Assembly (NCBI GenBank): GCA_043816165.1
Contig: JBDRIE010000043.1
Location: 1-58,824, forward strand
Length of the DNA: 58,824 nt
Origin: JAACEU01 sp043816165
GTDB lineage: Bacteria; Patescibacteriota; Gracilibacteria; UBA1369; LOWO2-01-FULL-3
Reading direction: 5' to 3'
Shown: piece after piece, positions 48,136 to 57,053 of the stretch
Position numbering within the stretch: position 1 is the first letter of the stretch
Layout of the letters: each line of letters begins with the position of its first letter
The notes under the pieces: model-generated
The model's input: only the letters and a program-made list of their open reading frames with translations
Told to the model about the DNA's origin: nothing
Database searches by the model: none
Position numbers and translations under genes: made by a program

Positions 48136-48147
48136 TCTCGCCAGCCT
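48136..48147 (-). repeat. 12-bp inverted repeat flanking the kinase gene, right arm
   Basis: TCTCGCCAGCCT, exact reverse complement of 46180-46191. Confidence 0.7.
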
Positions 48148-48157
48148 GTGCTTTCAA

Positions 48158-48310
48158 GGGTCGTTAGCTTCGCTCTTACTCTGAGGTAAGGCTCAGCTAA
48201 ACCTTTCTTAAAAGGCCTACCATGATACCTTGTTTAGAGGCATGGTCAAGCTATAAAGCCTGGGTGTATGAAACGGGATGATCCCTTTTTAGTTTCAGTG
48301 CCGGATTTTA
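48158..48310. other. Structured intergenic region between kinase and acylphosphatase
   Basis: No gene. It contains several stems: CTGAG-GTAAGG-CTCAG (about 48179-48195), ACCATG...CATGGT (48219-48247) and GGGAT-GATCCC followed by TTTTT (48277-48293). These may be a leader structure for the kinase (minus strand) or terminators. No known riboswitch consensus recognised. Confidence 0.5.
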
Positions 48311-48580
48311 TTATTCTATTTCAAATGAATTGAAATTGTCGACGGGTTCGCGCCATGTTACTTCGACGTGGTCTATCTCCGCTGAGGGCGAACCCTCGTG
48401 ACACCAAATTATGAAGTCTTCGATTTGGTGTTTTTTGCCCTGTATGCAGGCAATAACGCTTCCGTCAGACATGTTTTTCACGAAGCCTTTCAGATCTAGT
48501 TCACGGGCTTTTTCTTGTGCGTTATCTCGAAAAAAGACCCCTTGGACTCTGCCTGTGACTTTGAGCAAAGCTTCCTCCAT
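48311..48580 (-). CDS. acyP: Acylphosphatase
   Basis: 89 residues. VTGRVQGVFFRDNAQEKARELDLKGFVKNMSDGSV includes catalytic Arg18 and Asn36. It hydrolyses acyl phosphates. GGAGG just before the ATG is a good Shine-Dalgarno. Located 12 bp downstream of the cyclophilin gene on the same strand. Confidence 0.95.
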   Translation of the reverse strand: MEEALLKVTGRVQGVFFRDNAQEKARELDLKGFVKNMSDGSVIACIQGKKHQIEDFIIWCHEGSPSAEIDHVEVTWREPVDNFNSFEIE

Positions 48581-48592
48581 TGTGTTCCTCCG

Positions 48593-49252
48593 TTAGAATG
48601 TTTCGATTGTTACTTCTTCAAGGACAACGTCTTCTAGCGGCTTATCCATACCGTCTTTTTCGACATCTGCCATTTTTTCCACTACATCCATTCCTTCATA
48701 TACATATCCGAATATTGCGTGCTTCCCGTTTAGCCACGATGTTCCCGCTGCCGCTTGGACGATGAAAAATTGGCTTCCACCTGTGTTTGGACCTGCGTTC
48801 GCCATAGAAACAGCTCCATATTTGTGTTCCAGCCCTTCTCCAAATTCATCCTTCAGGGTAGTTCCCGGGCCTTTGTAGCTGTATCCTCCTGTTCCGTTTT
48901 TGTTTTCGAAATCTCCGCCTTGAATCATGAAATCATCGATAACTCTGTGGAAAATTACATCGTTGTATTTGCCTTCTTTGCTTAATTCGATGAAGTTTTT
49001 TACTGTTTCCGGAGCTTGTTCCGTGTATAGAAGCATGCGAATTTCCCCCAGGTTTGTTTTTAGTATTGCGATTGCGTCATCGCTCTCTGGTGCTAATTTC
49101 ATTTCTGCTTGGGTTAATGGTTGGTCTTCTGATTGGTCTTCTGATTGCTCTTCCGGCTGGTCCTCTGATTGCTCCAGGTTAATTTTTTTCACGCATCCGA
49201 AACTGAAGAGAACCGCGAAGATTAGGATTGTTGCTAATAATGTTTTTTTCAT
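48593..49252 (-). CDS. Cyclophilin-type peptidyl-prolyl isomerase, lipoprotein
   Basis: 219 residues: signal peptide with lipobox SFGC (Cys20), a Glu/Gln/Ser/Asp spacer with repeated SEDQ (28-45), then a cyclophilin domain: LYTEQAPETVKNFIELSKEGKYNDVIFHRVIDDFMIQGGDF (catalytic FHRVI), GAVSMANAGPNTGGSQFFI, LNGKHAIFGYV. Extracytoplasmic folding catalyst. It may act on exported lipoproteins. Confidence 0.93.
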   Translation of the reverse strand: MKKTLLATILIFAVLFSFGCVKKINLEQSEDQPEEQSEDQSEDQPLTQAEMKLAPESDDAIAILKTNLGEIRMLLYTEQAPETVKNFIELSKEGKYNDVIFHRVIDDFMIQGGDFENKNGTGGYSYKGPGTTLKDEFGEGLEHKYGAVSMANAGPNTGGSQFFIVQAAAGTSWLNGKHAIFGYVYEGMDVVEKMADVEKDGMDKPLEDVVLEEVTIETF

Positions 49253-49285
49253 GGGGGTGAATTATGGATAATGGTTGTTACGCTG

Positions 49286-49336
49286 TCCCGACCCTGCCCC
49301 GCCTTGGCGGGGGGAGCTGACTCTGCGAGCCTTCGC
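49286..49336. repeat. Dispersed GC-rich element, copy D (intergenic)
   Basis: 51 bp identical to copy B (20506-20556). It lies between the divergent cyclophilin and DNA polymerase delta' genes. Confidence 0.9.
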
Positions 49337-49409
49337 CTGCGGCTTTGCGTCTGTTGCGGAAGCATTTTAGCAATGGTAGACTTGTTCGGCAATACCTAAT
49401 GGGCATAAT

Positions 49410-50312
49410 ATGAAATATAATTGGTCGATTATCGGCCATGAGAAGCAACTAAAGCAGATTGAGCTGGATATTGACTCCGGGAATTTGGCGCATGCTTATC
49501 TTTTGGCGGGGCCGAATAGTGTGGGGAAGCATACCGTGAGCCGGAAAATTGCCGGAATTTTGCAGTGTGAAAATAATTTTTGTCATAAATGTCCAACTTG
49601 TATTCAGGTTCAGCAGGGGAGTCACATTGATACCGTTGAGCTGAAGGATAACAAGGAATCGATAAAGCTTGAGGATGTGAAGAAGCTGATTGAAAGGACG
49701 AACATGACCGGACAGTCAAAATACAAGCTTTTTCTGGTGCAGAGCGTGGAGCGGATGACTATTGAGGCGGCGAATAGCTTTTTGAAAGTGCTTGAGGAAC
49801 CTCCACCCAGAACAATTTTTATATTAACTACAAACAATATTCAAGGGCTTTTGCCAACTCTTATTTCAAGGGTGCGTGTTGTGAAGTTTAGTAATGTTTC
49901 CGCTCGATATCTGGAGGAAAAGCTAAAAGAGCTGTATCCGGAGAGGGAAGCTGACACCATTCATCAGGTTAGCCTTCTTTCTCTAGGGAAAACCGGTAAG
50001 GCTATACACCTGATGGAAAATCCTGACTCCTTAGCGGATTACAGAAAAATTTATAGTGATGTTCAGAATTTTTTGAGTTCAAAAAATCGAGTTGATCGAT
50101 TTGCTTATGTGGAAGACATTGCAGCCGAGAAAAAGAGGATCGATATTTTCCTAAATATTCTGACTCATGTACTGCGCAGCAAAGTTTTGGAAGGTGACCG
50201 CGAAACGTCAAAACATATAAAAACCCTTTCAAAAATCGAGGAAGCTGGTATGTTTTTGAAGAAAAATATTAATACAAGGTTGGTATTAGAAAATTTAATG
50301 CTAAGTTTATAA
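49410..50312 (+). CDS. holB: DNA polymerase III delta' subunit (HolB-like)
   Basis: Clamp-loader ATPase-fold subunit, 300 residues. WSIIGHEKQLKQI, LAHAYLLAGPNSVGKHTVSRKIAGIL (Walker A-like), the zinc-binding Cys cluster CENNFCHKCPTC, DVKKLIERTNMTGQSKYKLFLVQSVERMTIEAANSFLKVLEEPPPRTIFILTTNN, LPTLISRVRVVKF (the SRC position reads SRV). It is followed 3 nt later by the RicT-like gene, the same order as in Firmicutes (holB-yaaT). Confidence 0.92.
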   Translation: MKYNWSIIGHEKQLKQIELDIDSGNLAHAYLLAGPNSVGKHTVSRKIAGILQCENNFCHKCPTCIQVQQGSHIDTVELKDNKESIKLEDVKKLIERTNMTGQSKYKLFLVQSVERMTIEAANSFLKVLEEPPPRTIFILTTNNIQGLLPTLISRVRVVKFSNVSARYLEEKLKELYPEREADTIHQVSLLSLGKTGKAIHLMENPDSLADYRKIYSDVQNFLSSKNRVDRFAYVEDIAAEKKRIDIFLNILTHVLRSKVLEGDRETSKHIKTLSKIEEAGMFLKKNINTRLVLENLMLSL

Positions 50313-50315
50313 TTT

Positions 50316-51170
50316 ATGGCAAATAAAGTAATCGGTATAGATTGTGCTTACTCTTCTTCTCTTCTTGAGGTTCCGGATTCCGGAAAAGGAGGGATTGCCG
50401 TAGGGGATAAGGTTATTTTCAAGGATGAGGAAGGAAAAGAGGAATATGGAGTAATAAAATACGTGAATCAGCCTTCTGCTGATGATGAAAAGATTCTGTA
50501 TACTTCAAAAGTTTTGCGGCGCACCACGGCAAACGACCTTCAAAAAGTGGAGAGTCATTTGGAACAGACCGATAGTGCACTGGAAGTTTGTAAAAAATTA
50601 GTGAAGGGTTTTGGACTTGAGATGAATATTTTCCGCGTTGGATATTCTTTTGACGGAAGCAAGGTTCATTTTACTTTTACAGCTGATGAGCGTGTAGATT
50701 TTCGTGATCTTGTGAAGGAATTGGCACGTTCTCTGAAAAAACAGATTCATTTGAGACAGATCGGGCCTCGAGACAAAGCAAAGAACGTTGGTGGATATGG
50801 GCGTTGTGGAAGATCGCTTTGTTGTAATACTTTTTTGGGAAAATTGGTGAGCATAAACATGGAGATGGTTCGTGAACAAGGGCTGGAGAGCAAAGGAAGC
50901 TCAAAGCTTTCCGGGGCTTGTGGAAAACTGCTTTGTTGCTTGAAGTACGAAGCTGAGGCATACAAAGAACTTCGGAAAAATGTTCCTGCTGTGGGCAGTA
51001 CTGTTCAATTTAAAAAAAATGTATCTACGGAGAAAAGCGGTTATGTTTTTTCCGTGGATGTCTTGAATCAGAAAATGAGAGTTCAGCTTGCGAGCAGAGA
51101 GGACGTTATTACTATCGGACCCGAGGACGTTGATAAAATATTAAAAAAACCCATAGGAGATAGATCATAA
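50316..51170 (+). CDS. ricT: PSP1/RicT (YaaT)-like protein
   Basis: 284 residues. The PSP1 core FTFTADERVDFRDLVKELARSLKKQIHLRQIGPRDKAKNVGGYGRCGRSLCC, then GACGKLLCCLKYE, hold the Cys residues that bind an Fe-S cluster in RicT. RicT with RicA and RicF affects RNA processing together with RNase Y in Bacillus. An RNase Y gene lies 3 kb away. The RNase Y partner role here is inference. Confidence 0.92.
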   Translation: MANKVIGIDCAYSSSLLEVPDSGKGGIAVGDKVIFKDEEGKEEYGVIKYVNQPSADDEKILYTSKVLRRTTANDLQKVESHLEQTDSALEVCKKLVKGFGLEMNIFRVGYSFDGSKVHFTFTADERVDFRDLVKELARSLKKQIHLRQIGPRDKAKNVGGYGRCGRSLCCNTFLGKLVSINMEMVREQGLESKGSSKLSGACGKLLCCLKYEAEAYKELRKNVPAVGSTVQFKKNVSTEKSGYVFSVDVLNQKMRVQLASREDVITIGPEDVDKILKKPIGDRS

Positions 51171-51179
51171 AGTTTACTT

Positions 51180-51920
51180 ATGTGGACATATCTTGCGATA
51201 TTATTTAGCCTTTTGTTATTAACTGCTGTGTTTGTCAGGAGGGTGTTTTTGTATCTGAAGAAGAACGGTCCGCAAGAGGTTTTCGCAAAAGAGGAAAAGG
51301 AGGAAGTTATGGAAAAAGCTAAAAACCTTTCCATGAGCGAGACCGAGGACGTTGAGGAATTAGCCAAAAAGGCTGAATCAGCTTTGAAAGTTGGGAAAGA
51401 GGAGGAGGCAATTAAGTATTTTGTGCAGGCTTTGGCTATTGATGCGTTACATCTTGAAACCCAACATAAATTGGCAATGCTTTACATGAAAAAAGAGATG
51501 TTTGGCGCTGCCGCGGCTTTGTTTAAGAGTCTGGGGGATCTTACCGGAGAGGCTGTTCATTATAGTCACCAAGGTTTGGCTTTATACCAACAAAACTTAT
51601 TTGAAGAGGCGAAGGTTGCATATCAAAAGGCTGTTGACCTGGACCCATCACGGCCGGAAAGGTTTGTAAGTTTGGCTCAAGTTTATAGGTCTTTGGGACA
51701 GCTAAACAACGCTATTGTTGCTTTGAACAAGGCTATTGAGATAGAGGAAGAGAGTTTGGATTTCTTGTTTTTACTAATTGATCTTCAGGCGGAATTGGGA
51801 AACTTCAACGAAGCCTTGGAAATGGTTGGAAAAGTTTTAGAACTAGATCCGAAGAACGAGGAGGCGATAAGCTATATCAAAACTTTGAAGGCTGCCAGGA
51901 AGCAAGCTCAAGAAGAGTAG
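51180..51920 (+). CDS. TPR-repeat membrane protein
   Basis: 246 residues. One N-terminal helix (YLAILFSLLLLTAVFVRRVFLYL), a Glu/Lys linker, then four to five TPR units (for example AESALKVGKEEEAIKYFVQALAIDALHLETQ, VAYQKAVDLDPSRPERFVSLAQVYRSLGQLNNAIVALNKAIEIEE). A scaffold for protein contacts; partners unknown. It is the last gene of the holB-ricT operon, before a large inverted repeat that may terminate it. Confidence 0.85.
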   Translation: MWTYLAILFSLLLLTAVFVRRVFLYLKKNGPQEVFAKEEKEEVMEKAKNLSMSETEDVEELAKKAESALKVGKEEEAIKYFVQALAIDALHLETQHKLAMLYMKKEMFGAAAALFKSLGDLTGEAVHYSHQGLALYQQNLFEEAKVAYQKAVDLDPSRPERFVSLAQVYRSLGQLNNAIVALNKAIEIEEESLDFLFLLIDLQAELGNFNEALEMVGKVLELDPKNEEAISYIKTLKAARKQAQEE

Positions 51921-52004
51921 GTTTGGGAGTTTTAGAAAGTTTCTCGAAACGTCCTCGCTACACTGCGGATTGTTTCTGCGATACTTTCTAAAACCCCCAA
52001 ACCT
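51920..52004. terminator. Large inverted repeat, probable bidirectional terminator
   Basis: Arms AGGTTTGGGAGTTTTAGAAAGT (51920-51941) and ACTTTCTAAAACCCCCAAACCT (51983-52004), 21 of 22 paired, around a 41-bp loop. It lies between the convergent TPR and VanW genes. Confidence 0.7.
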
Positions 52005-52015
52005 TTCTATATGCT

Positions 52016-53809
52016 TTATTCTTTCCTGGTTCCAACGAGGATCTTTGCCGATGTGGCGCTGTAATTTGTTTTGATTTCTTCCGTAATCACTTCGCCGTCC
52101 GCCTTTGTCACATATCTGTACCAAAGAACGTTGAAGCCGGTGTGAGCCTTTTCCACTTGCTTTGTAGCCCCTTCCGCGAGCTTGTCGGTTTCGACGTAAA
52201 TCGTCGGGCCCGAACCATGATAGTTTGAAGTGTATGGTCCATCCATTTCAACCGTTCTTCCATCGTCGGTTCCATAGAAAACGAAGTAGAGTTCGTAGTC
52301 GTCTTGTGTGTATGCCTGGATAAGAATATGGTTTTCGGTGTCATTCATGAATTTTAGATCTGCTCCTCCAAGATATATTGTCGCGTCCATTCCATGGCCC
52401 ATTACTTGTGAATAATATGAAACCGCGTATGAATGCTCGTGCCTTTCTGTGACCGGGAGACCCGAAAGTAATATTGCTCGGAACATAGTTGTGGAAACCT
52501 GGCAAACCCCTCCTCCGTATTCAGGGATTGTTCCTTCCGGCTTTATAACAAGCTCTTTTCTGTATCCGGTAGTTCCGTCGACCGCTCCCAGGTTGTTATT
52601 GAACGAGAACTCTTCTCCGGGAGCAACGAGCGTCCCGTTGTGTTCTTCTGCTGCGACCTTTATGTTGTGAACCCTGTTTGCAGGTGACCCATAATACGAA
52701 GAGTGTCCGGTTCCTATTCTTTCTACTATGCCCAGCTCTTGAAGTTCTTCTGAAATGTTAATTTCCGGTTCGATTTCCAGAACGGGGATTGGGACCTGCG
52801 CTATGCGGTTTTCTACCGCCAGTTCAATTGCCTTTTTTAGGTTGGCTCTTTGGATCTCCAGACCGTTGTTTCCTTTTCCTTCAACCACCACCTCTTTGTT
52901 TTCGTCAAAGTAAATGTTTACCGGGTCCGGTGGTTTGTCTAGCCACTTAGAAATTTCCTCGTCTATAAATATGTTCAAGGCTTCTTGGTTAATCTCTATC
53001 ACGATTTTCTTTTCTGACTCCCCGGTGAGTAAATTTTCGAGGCTTACTTCTTCTTTTTCAACAAAAGTTACCCAGTCCATATAGTCTATAAGCCTTATAT
53101 ACCAGTCATCGCTATAGATTGGGTCGAGGAGAGCGAATTCATATTCCAAAGCTTCTTGGATTTCCGGGATTTGCTCCTCTAGCATTTCCTTAGTGATTTC
53201 CGGTTCGATTTCTTCGAGCTCTACTGAGATTTTTTCCGGTACCAGTTGTTTTGCAGACTCTTTTAAGGTCGCGATCATTTCATTTTCTTTTAAAACTTTT
53301 CCCGTTTCTCCCTCTTCTATCAGAATTTCTCCGTTTTCCACGTAAAGACTTGCTTCCTTTGGGGCTATGTCAGAAAGCTCAAAGGTTTTTTCCACCGTTG
53401 CTATTAGTTTTTCGTGATCAATTTTTGTCAGGACATTTATCGAGGTTGGATCTTGGTTTTTGTGGCTGAAAAGTTCTAAGATCGACACCTTTGTAGCATC
53501 TGTTTCTTTTATCACTTGGATTGTTTCGTCTACCAAAATATCTACGCCCAGCTCTTCGGGTGTTAATTTTACCGTTTTTCCTTCCAGTGTTATTTCAAGC
53601 TCTGCAGTAATATAATCTTTTCTGGCTTTTTCCAAAATGGATGTTGCCTCATGTGGAGTCTTGTACGAAACGTCTATTCCCGAAATTGTGGTTCCCGGTG
53701 GAAATTTGCCATGAATGGAAGCTTTCAGCAGAAAAACCCCTACGGTTACAACTAGACCTATGCTCAAGCCTATTCCTATCGAAACGGCTGTCTTTTTAAA
53801 TTTAAACAT
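52016..53809 (-). CDS. VanW family protein with PG-binding domains
   Basis: 597 residues. N-terminal anchor (AVSIGIGLSIGLVVTVGVFLL), repeated PG_binding_4-like units (GTTISGIDVSYKTPHEATSIL; GVDILVDETI), the VanW core (GHSSYYGSPANRVHNIKVAAEEHNGTLVAPGEEFSFN, GGGVCQVSTTMFRAILLSGLPVTERHEHSYAVSYY, GMDATIYLGG) and a G5-like C-terminus (ATKQVEKAHTGFNVLWYRYVTKADGEVITEEIK). The role of VanW is not established beyond cell-envelope association. It overlaps the YtxH-like gene by 8 bp. Confidence 0.93.
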   Translation of the reverse strand: MFKFKKTAVSIGIGLSIGLVVTVGVFLLKASIHGKFPPGTTISGIDVSYKTPHEATSILEKARKDYITAELEITLEGKTVKLTPEELGVDILVDETIQVIKETDATKVSILELFSHKNQDPTSINVLTKIDHEKLIATVEKTFELSDIAPKEASLYVENGEILIEEGETGKVLKENEMIATLKESAKQLVPEKISVELEEIEPEITKEMLEEQIPEIQEALEYEFALLDPIYSDDWYIRLIDYMDWVTFVEKEEVSLENLLTGESEKKIVIEINQEALNIFIDEEISKWLDKPPDPVNIYFDENKEVVVEGKGNNGLEIQRANLKKAIELAVENRIAQVPIPVLEIEPEINISEELQELGIVERIGTGHSSYYGSPANRVHNIKVAAEEHNGTLVAPGEEFSFNNNLGAVDGTTGYRKELVIKPEGTIPEYGGGVCQVSTTMFRAILLSGLPVTERHEHSYAVSYYSQVMGHGMDATIYLGGADLKFMNDTENHILIQAYTQDDYELYFVFYGTDDGRTVEMDGPYTSNYHGSGPTIYVETDKLAEGATKQVEKAHTGFNVLWYRYVTKADGEVITEEIKTNYSATSAKILVGTRKE

Positions 53810-54062
53810 GTTCGTGTGGAATTCTCTTTCTATCTGTTTCGGGATTGTTCTTTTTTCTTAGCAGCCATTTCTTGATTATTCTAAAAATTCTCGATCCTCC
53901 TTTTTTGGCTTTATCTGCCGCTTGGGCTATGTCTTTTCGGGTTTCGCTGCCTTTTTTTGGGGCAATTGTTGCGCCTAATACAGAACCTATGGCTCCGCCT
54001 ATGACGGCTCCCATTATGACTTTGTCTATTAACTTTCTTTTTTTCTTCTTTTCTTCGTCCAT
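53802..54062 (-). CDS. YtxH-like small membrane protein
   Basis: 86 residues. Basic N-terminus, helix (VIMGAVIGGAIGSVLGATIAPKKGSETRKDI), the GG-x-x-x-G-x-x-x-G pattern typical of YtxH, then a basic tail. Function unknown. It lies between rny and the VanW gene on the same strand. Confidence 0.8.
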   Translation of the reverse strand: MDEEKKKKRKLIDKVIMGAVIGGAIGSVLGATIAPKKGSETRKDIAQAADKAKKGGSRIFRIIKKWLLRKKNNPETDRKRIPHEHV

Positions 54063-54080
54063 GTTTATATTTTACCCCTA

Positions 54081-55622
54081 TTATTTGGCTATTTCCAGGC
54101 TTTTTGTCCTTCTTATAACTTTTATTTTGATCTTTCCTGGATAGACTACGTTGTCTTCAATTGCCTTTGCCATGTTGGTTGCCATATTTTCTATATCTTT
54201 GTCTGTGATTTTGTCCGGGTTTACGTAAACTCTAACTTCTCTTCCGGCCGACATTGTGTATGATTTTTGAACCCCTTCGAATGAATTTACCGATTCATCA
54301 ATTGCTCGCATTCTTTCTATATATCTTTCGATTGAATCTTGGCGTGCGCCCGGTCGCCCTCCTGAAACCGAGTCGGCTGCTTTTACTATTAAGGCTTCCG
54401 GCGTTTCTTGAGATTCGGCGTCGTGGTGGGTCCATGCTGCGTGGATGGCCTTTTCCGGGAACCCATATTTTTCCATTAATTCTTTTGTAAGGCGATCGTG
54501 GGCATCTTTTACGTCCGGGTCTTGGTCTATCGCTTTTCCTAGGTCATGTAGGAATCCGGCGGTTTTGCATGTTTCAAGGTCGAGCCCTATTTCACTTCCG
54601 AGTGTTGTGGCGATCCACCCCACCTCCATAGAGTGCTTCATGATGTTTTGACCGTAGCTGGTTCTGTATTGGAGGCGTCCCACTGTTCTTATAAAATCTT
54701 GGTCTTTTGATTGAATTCCCATTTTTTCGAGTCCTTTTTTACCTATTTCATATAACTCTTCGTCGGTTTCTTTTTCTGCGAGTTTGATTGTTTTTTTGAT
54801 TACGTTTTCGTCAATTCCTCCACGAATATTGATTAATTTCTTGATGGTCTTTTCTGCAATTCTTCTGATTACCAGATTAAACGCTGAAATACTTATGGTG
54901 TTTGGAAGATCGTTGAATACTATTGCCGCGTCCAACTCTTCCTCTAGCGCGATAATATTTCGTCCGTCTTTTCCAACAATCTTTCCTTTAATATCGTCTC
55001 TTGGAACCTTGATGAGAACCGCTCTTGTTTCTACAGAAGTGGGGGAGCAGAGGCGCTGCATGGAGGTTATAAGGATTCTTCTTGCTTCTTTCGGAGCGTC
55101 TTCTTTTAGAGCTTCCAGTGCGTCTGATTCTCTCTTTTTTCCATCTTCCGTTATCTCCGATTTGTATCTTCTTAGTATGTTTTCCTTTACCGTCTCCGAG
55201 GATTGTCCTGTTATTTTTGAAAGGCGCTCTTGTATTTCGTTTTTTACCCTGACTGCCGCATTTTTCTTGCTTTGGACTTCTTCTTTATATGAAGCTATTT
55301 TTAGTTTTACCTCGTTTAACCTTTGTTCTTTTTTATTGATGCTTTCTTCTTTGTTAGAAAGCGATTGTTTGATTTTTTCTATTCTTTCTTCTCTCTTTCC
55401 TATCTCTTCTTTAAGCCGTTTTTTGAAGTTTTCCACCCTTTCCGCGTTCTCTGTTAATATCTTCTTCGCAGACTCCTCGCTTTCGTTTATAACCTGTTCG
55501 CTTTTCTCCTTCTTTTTTTCCAAGTCGATGAATTTTTTCTTTTTTAGCAGAAAAAATGTTGATAAGAAGCCCAGCACTATCGTGCCGGCCCCTGCGAATA
55601 TATATATAAGTAGTGAGTTCAT
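54081..55622 (-). CDS. rny: Ribonuclease Y
   Basis: Membrane-anchored endoribonuclease that starts mRNA decay. 513 residues: N-terminal helix (IYIFAGAGTIVLGFLSTFFLL), a coiled coil (about 30-170), a KH domain (GKIVGKDGRNIIALEEELDAAIVF), an HD domain with FLHDLGKAIDQD and WTHHDAESQETPEALIVKAADSVSGGRPGARQDSIERYIERM. Normal length. Coexists with RNase J in this window. Confidence 0.97.
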   Translation of the reverse strand: MNSLLIYIFAGAGTIVLGFLSTFFLLKKKKFIDLEKKKEKSEQVINESEESAKKILTENAERVENFKKRLKEEIGKREERIEKIKQSLSNKEESINKKEQRLNEVKLKIASYKEEVQSKKNAAVRVKNEIQERLSKITGQSSETVKENILRRYKSEITEDGKKRESDALEALKEDAPKEARRILITSMQRLCSPTSVETRAVLIKVPRDDIKGKIVGKDGRNIIALEEELDAAIVFNDLPNTISISAFNLVIRRIAEKTIKKLINIRGGIDENVIKKTIKLAEKETDEELYEIGKKGLEKMGIQSKDQDFIRTVGRLQYRTSYGQNIMKHSMEVGWIATTLGSEIGLDLETCKTAGFLHDLGKAIDQDPDVKDAHDRLTKELMEKYGFPEKAIHAAWTHHDAESQETPEALIVKAADSVSGGRPGARQDSIERYIERMRAIDESVNSFEGVQKSYTMSAGREVRVYVNPDKITDKDIENMATNMAKAIEDNVVYPGKIKIKVIRRTKSLEIAK

Positions 55623-55931
55623 GTGAATTTCTCTATTAAGTCTTCGCTTGTATACTATCCTTTTTTACACATCTTTTAAACAGTTTTTACCCGAACTTGT
55701 TTGTTGATTTATTTATAATACTTTCGCTTCTCTCGGTTTTCGCTTATAAACACGTTCGCTTCACCATTTCATAAAGGAAGATTAAAATAGCATTTTTTAA
55801 CGAAAAGTAAACCCCCTTCTACTACTACTCTTTATATATTTATAATATATTTACTATTCTTTATATAGAAAAATGTATTGTTTTAAGATAAATAATATAT
55901 ATAATGCGAATGGCTTTTAACGGGAAAAATT
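55623..55931. other. AT-rich divergent intergenic region before dnaN
   Basis: 309 bp with no gene. The right half (about 55795-55930) is very AT-rich with TATATA runs, and TTTTTACACA (55665-55674) and TTATAAACA (55744-55752) are imperfect relatives of the DnaA box. It holds the promoters of rny and dnaN and might contain an origin element; the case is weak. Confidence 0.4.
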
Positions 55932-57038
55932 ATGAAACTTTTTTGTGCTCAGAAAGATTTAGATCACGCTTTGAATATTGTAAACAAAGCTATAGGTTCA
56001 AATAATACTCTTCCGGTATTAAATAATATCTTAATAAAAGCGGAGGGTAAAAAATTATATTTTTCTTCTACTAATTTAGAAATAGCAATTAGTTGTTCAA
56101 TTTCCGCGGATGTTCGCGGGGAAGGCTCTATTACAGTTCCGGCTAAATTAATTACTAATTATATTTCTTTATTAACAGACGAAAAAGTAGAATTAAATTT
56201 AGCAGAAGGGGTGAGCTTAGCTATTGATTCTTCAACTTCTCACACAAAAATAAAATGTATAAGCGCCGACGAGTTTCCGTTAATTCCAAAAGTAGAAAAA
56301 GGTTACGAATTTTCCATTGGGGTAGATGATTTCTACAAAGCTATTACCGAAACCGTTTTTGCCGCTTCGGTTAACACGACACGACCAGTTCTTTCAGGGG
56401 TTTATATGGCCTCAAAAGGGGAAGAATTAAAAATAGCCGCGACTGATAGTTATCGATTAGCTGAAAAAACCGTAAAACCAACAAAAGCAGAGAAAGACGA
56501 TTTTTCGGTTATTGTACCGGCGAAAACGATGATGGAGTTAGGAAAAATTTTAAGCAAATCGGACGGGAAAGAGGTGAAAGCTAATGTTTCAAAGAATCAA
56601 ATTTCGTTTTTTGTCGACGGAGTAGAATTAATTTCTCGATTAATAGAGGGGAAGTTTCCGGATTATGAAAAAATTATTCCAAAAGATAGCAAAACAAAAT
56701 TCGAAGTGTCAGTTGAAGATTTATCATTAGTGCTCAAAAGGGTTAGTCTTTTTGCGCGAGAAAATAATAACAGCGTAAAACTAAGTGTAACAAACGATGG
56801 GAGGTTAACGGTGTCTTCCGAGGAAACAAAAGTTGGAGAGGAAAAAGCGGATGTTGTTGTGAAAGTGGACGGAGAAAATAATAAAATTTCACTCAACTCT
56901 CAGTATCTCTTAGACGTTTTGACTTATATCAGTGATGATAAAATTCAGTTTTCAATGAATGACAAAGCATCTCCAGCGAGAATTAGTCCCGTAGACGGAG
57001 GTGGATATGTTTATATTATTATGCCTTTAAAGGTTTAG
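55932..57038 (+). CDS. dnaN: DNA polymerase III beta clamp
   Basis: Sliding clamp. 368 residues, three repeats of the clamp fold: FCAQKDLDHALNIVNKAIGSNNTLPVLNNILIKA, then FYKAITETVFAASVNTTRPVLSGVYM, and VLKRVSLFARENNNSVKLSV, ending with the conserved ISPVDGGGYVYIIMPLKV. It is followed by mfd after 15 bp, an uncommon pairing. Confidence 0.97.
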   Translation: MKLFCAQKDLDHALNIVNKAIGSNNTLPVLNNILIKAEGKKLYFSSTNLEIAISCSISADVRGEGSITVPAKLITNYISLLTDEKVELNLAEGVSLAIDSSTSHTKIKCISADEFPLIPKVEKGYEFSIGVDDFYKAITETVFAASVNTTRPVLSGVYMASKGEELKIAATDSYRLAEKTVKPTKAEKDDFSVIVPAKTMMELGKILSKSDGKEVKANVSKNQISFFVDGVELISRLIEGKFPDYEKIIPKDSKTKFEVSVEDLSLVLKRVSLFARENNNSVKLSVTNDGRLTVSSEETKVGEEKADVVVKVDGENNKISLNSQYLLDVLTYISDDKIQFSMNDKASPARISPVDGGGYVYIIMPLKV

Positions 57039-57053
57039 AGACCTGTTGAAATT

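Noticed and set aside
46180..48147. Transposon ends around the kinase gene
   Set aside because: Only 12 bp, no transposase and no target duplication seen; kept as an observation on the inverted repeats only.
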